DNA of 64,000 bases from Burkholderia sp. 9120 (GCF_000745015.1 NZ_JQNA01000002.1:3100001-3164000), one strand, 5' to 3'. Shown: positions 52,307 through 61,948, numbered from the stretch's first letter. Numbers and translations are program-made. Notes: generated by a model not told the origin, from the letters alone.

Positions 52307-53989
52307 ATGCACCTTCTCTGGTCAATGGTAAAGGGCTCGCGCGGGCGCTTGCTCGTCGCGATCGTCATGAGTCTCGTCAGCGGTTTCGGCAACGCGGGGC
52401 TGGTCGCGCTGATCAATCAGGCGCTCGCGTCGCCACGCGAGCAACTGGTCGAACTCGGCGTGCGTTTCTTCGCGATCGGCGTCGTCGTGCTCATTACGCG
52501 CACGGTGTCGCAGACCCTCTTCATGAGTCTCGGCCAGAACGCCAAGGCGAGTCTGCGAATGAGAACCATCGAGCGGATTTCGACGGCGCCCTATGCGAGC
52601 ATCGAACGTCAGGGATCGGCACGCGCGTTGGGCGTGCTGACCCAGGATCTCGACACGATCGTCGTGCTGTTCGTCAGCTTGCCCGGACTCATGATGAACG
52701 GTGCGGTGATTGCCGGTTGCCTCGTGTATCTGGGCTTCCTGTCGTGGCAGGTGCTCGCTTTTGCGTCGCTCACCGTGCTGATCGGCGCGGTGGGTTTTCG
52801 TGTGGCCCATACGCGCGGCCTGTTCCATCTGCGTAATTCGCGGCGCCGGGAAGATGCGCTGGTGCATCACTTCCGCGCGCTATTCGACGGTGCGAAAGAA
52901 CTGAAGCTGCATCGGGCGCGCATGCGCGCTTTCGTCGACGACACGCTCGCCGGCAACATCGAGGCGGTGCGCGTACAGCGCACGCGCGGCTACGTGCTGT
53001 ATGCCGCCGCGGCGAGCTGGGGCAGCTTCATTTTCTTCGCGTTCATTGGCTGCGTGCTGTTCGTTCTGACGCGCTATCTGCCCGTGACGCCGCATGTCAT
53101 GTCCGGCTACGCGATGATCTTTCTGTACATGATCATGCCGATCGAAAGCCTGCTTTCGTCGATTCCGAACCTCGGCACGGCGCGCGTGGCGCTCGAACGC
53201 ATCGAGCAAGTGAATGCAGAGCTGCCCGTCGAGCGAACGGACCTGGTCGCGCACGCGGCGTCGTTCGACAGCATCGTGCTGGAAGGCGTCACGCACCGCT
53301 ATTTCAGGGAAAAGGAAAACGACGTCTTTACGCTGGGCCCGATCGATCTGAGCTTTCGTCCGGGCGAACTCGTTTATCTGATCGGCGGCAACGGCAGCGG
53401 CAAGACCACGCTTGCCAAGATGATCGTCGGCCTCTACACACCGGAAAGCGGACGTATCCTGCTGAACGGCGAAGCGGTCGGCGAAGCGCAGCGCGATGCT
53501 TACCGACAGCACTTTTCGGTGGTTTTCAGCGACTTCTTTCTGTTCGACACGCTGTTCGGCATCAAGCTGGACAACGTGGATGCGCTTGCGCACGCGCTAC
53601 TCGACGAACTGCAACTGTCGCACAAGGTCCGCATCGAGAACGGCGTGTTTTCGACGCTCGACCTGTCGCAAGGTCAGCGCAAGCGGCTCGCGCTTCTTGT
53701 CGCGTATCTGGAAGACCGGCCGTTTTATCTGTTCGACGAATGGGCCGCGGATCAGGACCCGCTCTTTAAAGATGTGTTCTACCGGCGGCTGTTGCCCGAG
53801 TTGAAGGCGAAAGGCAAAGCGGTCGTTGTCATCACGCACGACGACCGTTACTTCCCGCTCGCGGATCGCTATATCAAGCTGGATTTCGGCCAGGTGGTCG
53901 AACAGGGCGGCGGCGCCGCGCCGTCCGGCGACCCCTTTCATGCCGGCACGGCCGGCACGTTCGCGGCGGGTGCTTCGGCGCGTGCCTGA
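52307..53989 (+). CDS. Cyclic-peptide/siderophore ABC exporter, PvdE-like
   Basis: A 560-aa fused ABC half-transporter: six membrane helices in residues 10-290 and an ATPase from about 330. Walker A is GGNGSGKTT, the signature LSQGQRKRLALL and Walker B FYLFDEWAADQDP; these variants are those of the PvdE/SyrD cyclic-peptide export group. In pyoverdine producers PvdE moves the precursor to the periplasm. It starts 19 bp after the receptor stop and ends in a TGATG overlap with the next gene. Finding it without adjacent peptide synthetases is notable. Confidence 0.9.
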   Translation: MHLLWSMVKGSRGRLLVAIVMSLVSGFGNAGLVALINQALASPREQLVELGVRFFAIGVVVLITRTVSQTLFMSLGQNAKASLRMRTIERISTAPYASIERQGSARALGVLTQDLDTIVVLFVSLPGLMMNGAVIAGCLVYLGFLSWQVLAFASLTVLIGAVGFRVAHTRGLFHLRNSRRREDALVHHFRALFDGAKELKLHRARMRAFVDDTLAGNIEAVRVQRTRGYVLYAAAASWGSFIFFAFIGCVLFVLTRYLPVTPHVMSGYAMIFLYMIMPIESLLSSIPNLGTARVALERIEQVNAELPVERTDLVAHAASFDSIVLEGVTHRYFREKENDVFTLGPIDLSFRPGELVYLIGGNGSGKTTLAKMIVGLYTPESGRILLNGEAVGEAQRDAYRQHFSVVFSDFFLFDTLFGIKLDNVDALAHALLDELQLSHKVRIENGVFSTLDLSQGQRKRLALLVAYLEDRPFYLFDEWAADQDPLFKDVFYRRLLPELKAKGKAVVVITHDDRYFPLADRYIKLDFGQVVEQGGGAAPSGDPFHAGTAGTFAAGASARA

Positions 53990-54858
53990 TGGGCATTTCC
54001 TTTTTTTCAAGCCGCAGCGTGCTGCGGAACGGTTCAGAGTTCATGGCCAATACGAGTTCGTCTTTCACGGAATCCGCGCCGGCGTCGTCGCTGTTCGAAC
54101 TGGACAAGGTCCGATTCGATGTGGGTGCAACGACGCTGCTGGATGGTATCGATCTGTCGATTTCCCGCGAGTGCGTGACCGGCCTGATCGGTCACAACGG
54201 GTCGGGCAAGACCACCTTGATGCGTTTGCTGGCGCGCCATCACGCGCAAGGTGCGGGCGCGATCCGCTTCGACGGCAAGCCGCTGGCCGCGTGGAAGCCG
54301 CGCGAATTCGCGCGTCGGGTGGCGCATCTGCCGCAATACACGCCCTCTACGGACGGCTTGCTCGCGCGTGAACTCGTCGCGCTGGGCCGCTATCCGTGGC
54401 ACGGCAGTCTCGGTGTATTCGGCGACGAGGATCGCGAGCGGGTCGCCGAGGCGATGCAAATGACGGACGTGACCCACTACGCGGACCGGCAGGTGGATAG
54501 TCTGTCCGGCGGCGAGCGTCAGCGCGTGTGGCTGGCCATGCTGATCGCGCAGGACAGCCGCTGCCTGCTGCTCGACGAACCGACGTCCGCGCTCGATGTG
54601 GCGCACCAGGTCGAGGTGCTGGACCTCGTGCGCACGCTGTGCGCCGAGCGTGGCATTGCAGCCGTGATCGTGCTGCATGACATCAATATGGCCGCGCGCT
54701 TTTGCGATCGGATCGTCGCGCTGCGCAACGGCAAGATCCTGATGCAGGGCTCGCCTCGCGACATCATGACCGGCCCGAACCTCGAAGCGATCTACGGCGT
54801 GCCGATGACGGTGCTGCGAGATCCCGCCAGCGGCCGCGCCGTCGGTATTCCGCAATGA
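53989..54858 (+). CDS. Iron-siderophore ABC transporter ATPase, FhuC-like
   Basis: A 289-aa ATPase. Walker A GHNGSGKTT, Q-loop LPQYTP, signature LSGGERQRV, Walker B CLLLDEPTSALD and switch His (LHDIN) are intact. ATG 53989 overlaps the exporter stop (TGATG), which favours coupling; ATG 54043 would give a more usual-length 271-aa protein and is a fair alternative. Its stop overlaps the next gene start (ATGA). Confidence 0.9.
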   Translation: MGISFFSSRSVLRNGSEFMANTSSSFTESAPASSLFELDKVRFDVGATTLLDGIDLSISRECVTGLIGHNGSGKTTLMRLLARHHAQGAGAIRFDGKPLAAWKPREFARRVAHLPQYTPSTDGLLARELVALGRYPWHGSLGVFGDEDRERVAEAMQMTDVTHYADRQVDSLSGGERQRVWLAMLIAQDSRCLLLDEPTSALDVAHQVEVLDLVRTLCAERGIAAVIVLHDINMAARFCDRIVALRNGKILMQGSPRDIMTGPNLEAIYGVPMTVLRDPASGRAVGIPQ

Positions 54859-55826
54859 AGACGGGGAGCGTTGTGCCGGATCGCTCGAAGAAACGCCGTC
54901 TCTGTCTGCGCGCGCTGGCCGCGACCGCGCTCGGCGCGACGGTTGCCGCGCACGGCGCCACGCCGCAAGCCGCCGCCCGCGTGCCACGGCGGCTCGTCGT
55001 GCTGAACTGGGATCTGACGGAGATGGTGCTGTCGCTCGGCGTCGCGCCGATCGGCGTACCGGCGCCCTCGTGGTACACGAGTAGCGTGGTGGCGCCGCCG
55101 TTGCCGGCCGGTGTCGTCGACGTCGGTTTGCTGTTTCAGCCGAACTACGATTTGCTGTACGAGTTGCGGCCGGACCTGATGGTGATCACCCCCGCGCATG
55201 CGAGCGTGAAGGGTTCGTTCGAGCGCATTGCGCCGACCTTGACGCTCGGCGCGTACATGACGGATCCGCAACCGTATCAGGCGATGCGTGCCGAACTGTC
55301 CATACTCGCCAGACGCCTGGGTCTCGAAGCGCGGGCCCAGTCGCTGATGGACGAAACCGACCGGGTGCTCGCGCGCTCGCGTGCGGCGCTCGACGCCGCC
55401 TTGCCGACCGGCGGCTATGCGCAGGTCTATGTCGCCCAGGCGATCGACGATCGTCATCTGCGGATTTTCGGCGGCGCCAGCATGTTCGGCGACGTCCTGC
55501 GGAGGCTGGGCATTCGCAATGCCGCCACCGCGTCGGCGGACGGCGCGCGTGACGCACTGGTGGCGGGAGGCGCTGCCTCCAGCATCGTCGAACTCGAACG
55601 GCTGATCGTCGCGCCGGACGCTCATCTCCTGTGGGTCGGGGCAGGCGAGGACGGCACGGCCGCCGGTCTGCAACGCAATCCGGTGTGGCGGCAACTGCCT
55701 TTCGCGCAGCCCGGCAGATCGGCGATCCTGCCGGTCATCTCGCCGAGCGGCGCGTTGATTTCCGTTCAGCGGTTCACTCGCGCCGTCGTGGACGCCCTGC
55801 CAACGCGGAACAGCCATGTCGTATAA
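54855..55826 (+). CDS. Siderophore-binding periplasmic protein, FhuD-like
   Basis: A 323-aa substrate-binding protein of the class III (FhuD/BtuF) type. An N-terminal signal with KKRR followed by a hydrophobic stretch to AAHGA may be Tat or Sec. The RRLVVLNWDLTEMVLSLGVAPIGVP segment begins the first lobe. It delivers the ferric siderophore to the permease. ATG 54855 overlaps the ATPase stop and its own end overlaps the permease gene by 11 bp. Confidence 0.88.
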   Translation: MKTGSVVPDRSKKRRLCLRALAATALGATVAAHGATPQAAARVPRRLVVLNWDLTEMVLSLGVAPIGVPAPSWYTSSVVAPPLPAGVVDVGLLFQPNYDLLYELRPDLMVITPAHASVKGSFERIAPTLTLGAYMTDPQPYQAMRAELSILARRLGLEARAQSLMDETDRVLARSRAALDAALPTGGYAQVYVAQAIDDRHLRIFGGASMFGDVLRRLGIRNAATASADGARDALVAGGAASSIVELERLIVAPDAHLLWVGAGEDGTAAGLQRNPVWRQLPFAQPGRSAILPVISPSGALISVQRFTRAVVDALPTRNSHVV

Positions 55827-57906
55827 CCCAATGCCCAATTTCAACCGGCGACGCAACGCGGCCGCCATGCCCGAAGCAGGCGAAGGCCCGCGGTTAGCGA
55901 CCTCGGAGCCGAAAAACCGACTTCCCATGCTGATCTCGCTGCTGGTGCTGGCGGCATTGGCGCTGACCGCGTGGGTCTTGCAGAAGCAACTCGCGGGATC
56001 GAGTCTTTGGTCCGCGCTGGTCACGCCGGAGCCGGGCAATCTGCATCAACTGATCGTGCATGACAGCGCATTGCCGCGTATCGCCATCACGCTGATTTGC
56101 GGGGCGGCGCTTGCACTCGCGGGCGCGATTGCGCAACAGGTGCTGCGCAATCCGCTCGCGGAACCGATGACGCTGGGGATTTTCCCCGGCGCGTATCTGG
56201 CGCTGACGATCGCGACGATCTGGGCGCCGGCCGCCGCGGCGAGTCAGCGCGAGTTGATCGCGCTGGTGGGCGGCGCACTGGCGATGTTGCTGGTCTTCGG
56301 CCTCGCATGGCGGCAACGGCTTGCGTCGCTATCGGTGATCCTGTCCGGGATGATCGTGAGTCTGTATTGCGGCTCGCTAACGCTCGGGCTGGCGATTTCG
56401 CATTTCCAGTTGCTCACCGGACTCATGATCTGGGGCGGCGGCGCGCTGGATCAGCACGGCTGGCAGGCAAGCGGCGCCTTGTTCGAGCGACTCGCGCTCG
56501 CCTCTGTCGCGATCTTTCTGTTGCGCCGTCCGCTAAGTCTCTTCGAAGCCGGCGAAAGCACCGCGCGCGGATTGGGCGTTTCGCTGCCGCGCACCCGCTT
56601 CGCCGCGTTGGGTCTCGCGGTGGCGCTGACCGCATGTGTGGTCAGCGCGGTCGGCGTGATCGGTTTTATTGGCCTCGCCGCGCCGACGCTGGCTCGCCTT
56701 GCGGGCGCCCGGCGTTTCCAGCAGCGTCTCATCTGGGCGCCGCTGCTTGGCGCAACGCTACTGTGGCTCACCGACGAAGTCGTGCAGATGGTGGCGATCA
56801 GCGGCGTATTCGGCTCGCAACTCATTCCGACGGGCGCCGTCACGTCGCTGTTCGGCGCGCCGATGTTGCTGTGGCTTTTGCGGCAACTCAAGTCGCGCCC
56901 GGATCTGCGCACGGATGGTCCGGGTGGGTCGACCGCCTTCCGGCGCAAGCGTCCCGCGCAGTTGGTCGCGGTCGTGGCGTCGCTCGCCGTGCTGGTCGCG
57001 GTGCTGTCGCTGATGTTCGGACGCGGCCTGAACGGCTGGCACGTGACGAGCGCCGCTCAGCTCGGCGCGCTGGCGTTCTGGCATGTGCCGCACACCGCGG
57101 CGGCGTTGGCGGCGGGCATCATGCTGGGCCTCGCCGGCGTGCTGGTTCAGCGCATGACCGGCAATCCCGTGGCCAGTCCCGACCTGATCGGCGTCAGTTC
57201 GGGCGGCGCGCTCGGCATTGTGGCCGCCGTGTTCCTGTTCGCCGCGCCTGGGCCGCTCGAGTTGTTCGGCGCCTGTCTCGTGGGCTCGATCGTCACGTTG
57301 ATGCTGTTGCTGTGGTTCGGACATCGCGTGAAATATGCGCCGGAGCGGCTGTTGCTGATCGGCGTGGCGATTGGCGCGTTGTTTCAGGCCGTCAGCGGCA
57401 CGGTCACGGCGAGCGGCGATCCGCGCGCGGTGTTGCTGCTGAATTTCGTCGTCGGCTCGACGTATTACGTGGATCCGATTGCGGCGGCGGTGGCGGTGGT
57501 CGTCGCGGTGTTCGGTTTGGGCGCGGCGCCGTTGCTCGCTCGCTGGCTGGAACTGCTTTCTCTCGGCGAGGGCACGAGCCGTTCACTGGGCGTGCGCGTC
57601 GATGTCGCGCGTCTGGCGGTTTTGCTGTTGACTGCGTTGCTGACGGCCACCGCGACCTTGCTGATCGGACCGCTGTCGTTCGTCGGGTTGATGGCGCCGC
57701 ATCTCGCTCGTTCGCTGGGCGTATGCCGGGCGCGCGAACAACTGCTGGCGGCCGCCGCAGCGGGCGCGCTGCTGATGGTGCTGGCCGATTGGCTCGGCCG
57801 CATGCTGCTGTTCCCCGACGAAATGCCCGCGGGCTTGATGGCCGCGTTGATCTGCGGACCTTATCTGCTGTGGTCGATGTTGCGGACCGCGCCGCGTGCG
57901 GCGTGA
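55816..57906 (+). CDS. Duplicated FhuB-type siderophore permease
   Basis: A 696-aa inner-membrane protein made of two FecCD-like halves (about 35-345 and 375-690), each with roughly ten helices, as in FhuB. Repeated motifs include GAIAQQVLRNPLAEPMTLGI in the first half and GVLVQRMTGNPVASPDLIGV in the second. It works with the FhuC- and FhuD-like proteins. It is the last gene of the operon and its stop lies 2 bp from the stop of the convergent beta-propeller gene. Confidence 0.92.
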   Translation: MSYNPMPNFNRRRNAAAMPEAGEGPRLATSEPKNRLPMLISLLVLAALALTAWVLQKQLAGSSLWSALVTPEPGNLHQLIVHDSALPRIAITLICGAALALAGAIAQQVLRNPLAEPMTLGIFPGAYLALTIATIWAPAAAASQRELIALVGGALAMLLVFGLAWRQRLASLSVILSGMIVSLYCGSLTLGLAISHFQLLTGLMIWGGGALDQHGWQASGALFERLALASVAIFLLRRPLSLFEAGESTARGLGVSLPRTRFAALGLAVALTACVVSAVGVIGFIGLAAPTLARLAGARRFQQRLIWAPLLGATLLWLTDEVVQMVAISGVFGSQLIPTGAVTSLFGAPMLLWLLRQLKSRPDLRTDGPGGSTAFRRKRPAQLVAVVASLAVLVAVLSLMFGRGLNGWHVTSAAQLGALAFWHVPHTAAALAAGIMLGLAGVLVQRMTGNPVASPDLIGVSSGGALGIVAAVFLFAAPGPLELFGACLVGSIVTLMLLLWFGHRVKYAPERLLLIGVAIGALFQAVSGTVTASGDPRAVLLLNFVVGSTYYVDPIAAAVAVVVAVFGLGAAPLLARWLELLSLGEGTSRSLGVRVDVARLAVLLLTALLTATATLLIGPLSFVGLMAPHLARSLGVCRAREQLLAAAAAGALLMVLADWLGRMLLFPDEMPAGLMAALICGPYLLWSMLRTAPRAA

Positions 57907-57908
57907 AT

Positions 57909-59057
57909 TCACGCATGCAACACCAGCTTCTGCACCCGCCAGTTCAATAGTTCGGCCACGAACAACACGTTCTCCGACGGGCACGCCATCTGATGAATCC
58001 AGCCGAACTGCTTCAACTGTTTGCCGGATTGACCGAGCACGCCGAGCACCTTGCCGTCGAGCGTCATCTTGTAGATACGGCCCGGATAACCGTCGGCGCT
58101 GTACAGCACCTGATTCGGTCCCGGTGAAATGCAGATGGCCCACGGCGCGCCCGGTGCAAACGTGCCGGCCGCCAAGGTGGCTTCGTCCGGCATGTTGCCG
58201 ATCGCCGGACGCGCGCCCGGCGGGACCGGCACGTCGATCGTGAATTGCCGCAGGAACGTGCCTTCGGTATCGAACACCTGAATGCGCCGGTTGCTGCGGT
58301 CGGCGACGTAGATGTTGTCGTGCGCGTCGAGCGCGATGCTGTGCGGGGTATGAAACTGTCCCGGACCGGTGCCGCGTTCGCCCCATGATTTGAGCCAGTT
58401 GCCGTCGCGATCCACTTTGGCGACGCGCGAGTTGATATAGCCGTCGCTGATGTACGTATTGCCCGCCACGTCCCACGCGACGTCCGTCACCTGACGGAAG
58501 CGGCCGTCTTCGGCGGGCAGCGGCGGGTTAGGGTGTTTGAGCGGCGCGGTGTCTTCGTCGGCGGCTTCCTGCTTGCGGCCGAATACCATCGCGACGCGGC
58601 CGTCCGGGGTGAATTTGATCACCATGTCGGAGCCTTTGTCCGTCACCCAGATGTTGTCTTGCCGGTCGATCTTGACCGTATGCGCGAACGACCACGCGTA
58701 CAGATTGCGTCCTATCTCGCGAATGAAACGGCCGTCGGGCGCGAACTCCAGCAATTGCGCCGCTGCCGCGCCATAGGCCGGTCCGTTGGTGTTGCCGCGC
58801 GACAGCACGAAGATATGTCCTTGCGAGTTGAGCGCGATGCCGGAGCATTCGCCGAAATACGTGTCTTTAGGCAAATGAACGGGATTGGCAATCGAGTCGT
58901 AAGGAATCGCGGGTGCGGATTGAGTGTCCGCGAAGGCGGATGGTATGGCGAGACCGGCAGCGGTGCCGGCGATCAGGTTCAGGAACGTACGGCGACTGAT
59001 TGCGCGATGTTCCGCGCTGCCGCAGCAAGGGCACAACGACCCATATTGTTCGTTCAT
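57909..59057 (-). CDS. Tat-exported NHL-repeat beta-propeller protein
   Basis: A 382-aa protein. A Tat signal (SRRTFLNLIAG, cleavage near SAFADT) is preceded by an unusual cysteine cluster CPCCGS at residues 9-14. The mature part has five or six NHL-type blades (TVKIDRQDNIWVTDKGSDMVIKF, SIALDAHDNIYVADRSNRRIQVF) as in peptidyl-alpha-hydroxyglycine lyase-like and SMP-30-like propellers. Substrate or partner unknown. It is convergent with the siderophore operon and shares no obvious link with it. Confidence 0.82.
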   Translation of the reverse strand: MNEQYGSLCPCCGSAEHRAISRRTFLNLIAGTAAGLAIPSAFADTQSAPAIPYDSIANPVHLPKDTYFGECSGIALNSQGHIFVLSRGNTNGPAYGAAAAQLLEFAPDGRFIREIGRNLYAWSFAHTVKIDRQDNIWVTDKGSDMVIKFTPDGRVAMVFGRKQEAADEDTAPLKHPNPPLPAEDGRFRQVTDVAWDVAGNTYISDGYINSRVAKVDRDGNWLKSWGERGTGPGQFHTPHSIALDAHDNIYVADRSNRRIQVFDTEGTFLRQFTIDVPVPPGARPAIGNMPDEATLAAGTFAPGAPWAICISPGPNQVLYSADGYPGRIYKMTLDGKVLGVLGQSGKQLKQFGWIHQMACPSENVLFVAELLNWRVQKLVLHA

Positions 59058-59180
59058 CTTCTGTCTCCGGTGGGCACGCTGATTCTGGTCCCATGCGCGA
59101 TAGTTGTATCAGGCACGCGTCATGTGCCGAACGTACAGAAGCAATCCTAGTTCACAAAGCGCTTAATGGCTAAGTCGTCT

Positions 59181-59789
59181 TTACGCCATGGTCCCCGCTT
59201 GCCGCGCGTCCTTGTTCTGCGCAACGATCAACGCCAGCGAGGAAGCCAGAATCGCCTTCGCCAGTTTGTCTTCGTCGACCGCACGCGCCAGCGTGACCGC
59301 GCCGACAATCGTCGCGACGATACCGAGCGCCATGCCTTCGCTGGGCCCCGCCAGGGTCCTGGCGATCTGCGACGTCAGCGAGTGGACGTACTGGGTCAAA
59401 CGGTCCCGGACTTCCGGGCTCGCATGCCGGGCTTCGCCGGCCAGCGAGCACAACGCGCAACCGTTGCCGGGGTCCTTGACGTGGCGATCGCTGAGAAACA
59501 ATTCCGCTATGGTTTGCAAAGGCTCTTTCGCCTTGGCCCCGCCTTTACCCGACGCCGTGTTGAGTGCCGCGATGCGTTGCCGGCTCTGAGCGACCGCGTA
59601 TTCCAGCGCCTCGACGATCAACGCGTCGCGCGATGAAAAATGCCCGTAGAACGCGCCATGCGTGAGCCCGGCGCGCCGCATGCAATCCGCCACGCCGAGC
59701 GCCTCGATCCCGTCTTCACGGATTTGCCGCGACGCTGTTTCCAGCACGCGCTGCCGGCTTTCCGCCTTCTGTGCCTGCGAGTAGCCCAT
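59181..59789 (-). CDS. TetR-family regulator
   Basis: A 202-aa repressor of the TetR family with an N-terminal helix-turn-helix (GIEALGVADCMRRAGLTHGAFYGHFSSRDALI) and a TetR_C ligand domain with the GCALCSLAGE stretch seen in the AcrR/YxaF-like group; the two Cys might sense electrophiles. ATG 59789 is the family-like start. It is divergent from the SDR gene, with repeated TGCATGACGA sites between. Confidence 0.88.
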   Translation of the reverse strand: MGYSQAQKAESRQRVLETASRQIREDGIEALGVADCMRRAGLTHGAFYGHFSSRDALIVEALEYAVAQSRQRIAALNTASGKGGAKAKEPLQTIAELFLSDRHVKDPGNGCALCSLAGEARHASPEVRDRLTQYVHSLTSQIARTLAGPSEGMALGIVATIVGAVTLARAVDEDKLAKAILASSLALIVAQNKDARQAGTMA

Positions 59790-59813
59790 TTCGTTCACCG
59801 CCTCTTGACAATC

Positions 59814-59860
59814 TGCATGACGAGCATAATACTGAAAATGTGCATGACGATCAACATGCA
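59814..59860. promoter_or_regulatory. TetR operator candidate
   Basis: TGCATGACGA occurs at 59814-59823 and again at 59841-59850. The second copy is part of TGCATGACGATCAACATGCA (59841-59860), whose ends TGCATG and CATGCA are exact complements. It lies directly upstream of the TetR gene in the divergent promoter, the usual place for its operator. Confidence 0.6.
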
Positions 59861-59983
59861 GAATGATCAGATGAGACATCGTCGAGATGTCTGGTTATTT
59901 GGGGCGGCGTTCGGCCGCTTAACCGTTTCGGGTGTCGCGCGGCCATCGCTTTGGCTGGGCCGGCGGCGCCATGAAGGAGAAAG

Positions 59984-60763
59984 ATGATGCGTTTCACGGG
60001 AAAGACAGCGTTGGTCACGGGTGGCAATAGCGGCATTGGTTTCGTCACGGCAAAGCTGATGATTGCCGAAGGCGCGCGCGTGGTGATTACCGGCCGCGAT
60101 CGCGCGAAGCTGGATCAGGCGGTTGCCGAGCTAGGCGAAAACGCACTAGGCGTGCAGGCCAATCTCGACGACGAAGCGGCGATCGGCACGTTATTCGAAC
60201 GGATCGGCAGCGCGTACGGTTCGCTCGACATCGTCTTCGCGAACGCCGGCATTTCGGGGCCGACGCCGCTCGGCGGCACGTCGGCCGCCGCATTCGAGGC
60301 GATTCTGCGCACCAACCTGACCGCGGTCTTTCTGACGGTGCAGGCCGCGCTGCCGCTGATGAGCGCCGGCGGCGCGATCGTCCTGAACGGTTCGGTGATG
60401 CGCGAACTCGGCTCGCCGGGCTCGGCGGCTTATTCCGCGACCAAGGCGGGCATTACGGGCATGGCTAAAGTCTTCGCAACCGAACTGGTGCAACGCGGCA
60501 TTCGCGTGAATACCGTGATTCCGGGCGGCACGCGCACACCGATCTGGACGCGTGGCGCGCGTGAGGGCGCCACGCTCGACGGTACTGAAGAGGCGCTCGC
60601 ACCGCGTATTCCGTTTGGCCGCCTGGCCACGCCGGAAGAAGTCGCGGCGGCGGTGCTGTTCCTCGCGTCGAACGACGCTTCGGGAATGACGGGCGCGGAG
60701 ATTGTCGTGGATGGTGGCACGACTGGCGCACCGTGGGGCTCGGCGCTGTTCCGTCAGGGGTGA
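59984..60763 (+). CDS. Short-chain dehydrogenase/reductase
   Basis: A 259-aa classical SDR. The cofactor loop is TGGNSGIG (residues 12-19), the NAG motif is at about 88-90, and the Ser-Tyr-Lys set is in NGSV and YSATK. GRDRAK after strand 2 favours NADP(H). GGAG precedes the ATG at 59984 (59987 also possible). Divergent from a TetR gene, it is probably induced by the compound it reduces or by an electrophile. Confidence 0.9.
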   Translation: MMRFTGKTALVTGGNSGIGFVTAKLMIAEGARVVITGRDRAKLDQAVAELGENALGVQANLDDEAAIGTLFERIGSAYGSLDIVFANAGISGPTPLGGTSAAAFEAILRTNLTAVFLTVQAALPLMSAGGAIVLNGSVMRELGSPGSAAYSATKAGITGMAKVFATELVQRGIRVNTVIPGGTRTPIWTRGAREGATLDGTEEALAPRIPFGRLATPEEVAAAVLFLASNDASGMTGAEIVVDGGTTGAPWGSALFRQG

Positions 60764-60770
60764 TGCGCGG

Positions 60771-61709
60771 CTAGGGGGTGCCGTTTCCCCACGCTAGCGG
60801 CTTCACTTCACGGCGCAGTTCTTCGAACAGCCAGTCGCGGAACACCTTCACCGTAGCGTTCCGGCTTTTCTCCGGCGTCGTGACGAAGTGAAAGAACAGC
60901 CCCGTTGCAACTTCGGGGCCGAACGGGATCATCAGGCGTTCGTTGCGCACGTCCGGCGCAGCCAGTACGCGCCGGCCCAACACGACGCCCGTGCCTTCGG
61001 CCGCGGCCTGGAGCGCGTGATCCGCGTGATTGAAAAACAGGCCGCGCGTGGCATCGCCTTTCAGGCCTGCCTGCTTGAACCACTCCGACCAGCCGGTAGC
61101 GGCCGGGTCGACCATTCGCAGCGACTCGTCGTGAATCAGGGGGACGTGCGCGAGATCGGCGGGGGTGAGGGGCTTGCCGTCCGCGTTACGCAACGCGGGG
61201 CTGCACATCGGCGCCACGGATTCCTCGATCAGGCGTTCGACATGCAAGCCCGCGGTGTCGATGCGGCCGAAGCGGATCGCCACGTCCACGCCTTCCTTGA
61301 CGAAATCGCATAGCGCCAGCGAAGCCGACACGCGCGTCTTGATGCCGGGGTGCAATTCGGTGAAAGCCGACAGACGCGGCACGAGCCATTTGGTCGTGAA
61401 GGCCGGGCCCGCCGTAATGACCAGCCGCTGGGATTCCTGGCTCGTGTCGACCCAGGTCATGGCGCGCGTCAGATGCGTGAAGCCCAGCGTGACTTCCTGA
61501 AAACAGCGTTTGCCGTGTTCGGTCAATTCGATCGTGCGATTCGAGCGGCAAAACAGCTCGATGCCGAGGTATTCCTCGATGCTGCGGATCTGATGGCTGA
61601 TCGCCGCGGGCGTGACGCACAGTTCTTCCGCGGCGTTCTTGAAGCTCATATGCCGTGCGGCGGCTTCGAAAGCGCGAAGTGCGTTCAACGGCGGCAAGCG
61701 ATATTTCAT
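60771..61709 (-). CDS. LysR-family regulator, GcvA-like
   Basis: A 312-aa LysR protein of the GcvA subgroup (starts MKYRLPPLNALRAFEAAARHMSF, helix-turn-helix to CVTPAAISHQIR). It is convergent with the SDR gene and divergent from the cidA/lrgB-like pair 239 bp away, an arrangement like CidR, which activates cidABC in Staphylococcus. Control of the holin-like pair is therefore likely; ligand unknown. Confidence 0.87.
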   Translation of the reverse strand: MKYRLPPLNALRAFEAAARHMSFKNAAEELCVTPAAISHQIRSIEEYLGIELFCRSNRTIELTEHGKRCFQEVTLGFTHLTRAMTWVDTSQESQRLVITAGPAFTTKWLVPRLSAFTELHPGIKTRVSASLALCDFVKEGVDVAIRFGRIDTAGLHVERLIEESVAPMCSPALRNADGKPLTPADLAHVPLIHDESLRMVDPAATGWSEWFKQAGLKGDATRGLFFNHADHALQAAAEGTGVVLGRRVLAAPDVRNERLMIPFGPEVATGLFFHFVTTPEKSRNATVKVFRDWLFEELRREVKPLAWGNGTP

Positions 61710-61800
61710 CGAATTCGGACGGTGGCCAAAGTAAAGCGCGAACAGCGATTATTCACCGGTTTGTCCGCATGACAAAGCGAAAAGCCTTTCGGGTATAGCG

Positions 61801-61827
61801 CGGCTCATGCCGGCTTATGCCGGCTCA
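61801..61827. repeat. 10-bp tandem repeat in the LysR/cidA-like promoter
   Basis: CGGCTCATGC, CGGCTTATGC and a partial CGGCTCA follow each other at 61801-61827 (2.7 copies). They lie between the LysR gene and the CidA-like gene, where regulator sites phased to the helix could occur. Confidence 0.4.
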
Positions 61828-61948
61828 CCCGACACAAACAAAACTAATCCGAGCTTGCGAAATGCTCGCTTTTCGCGTTGACCGGCCGATGTCACAGTGC
61901 TGAGGTCCGGCGCCACCCGTGCGCCGTCTTCGATAAAGCGCTCTGATC

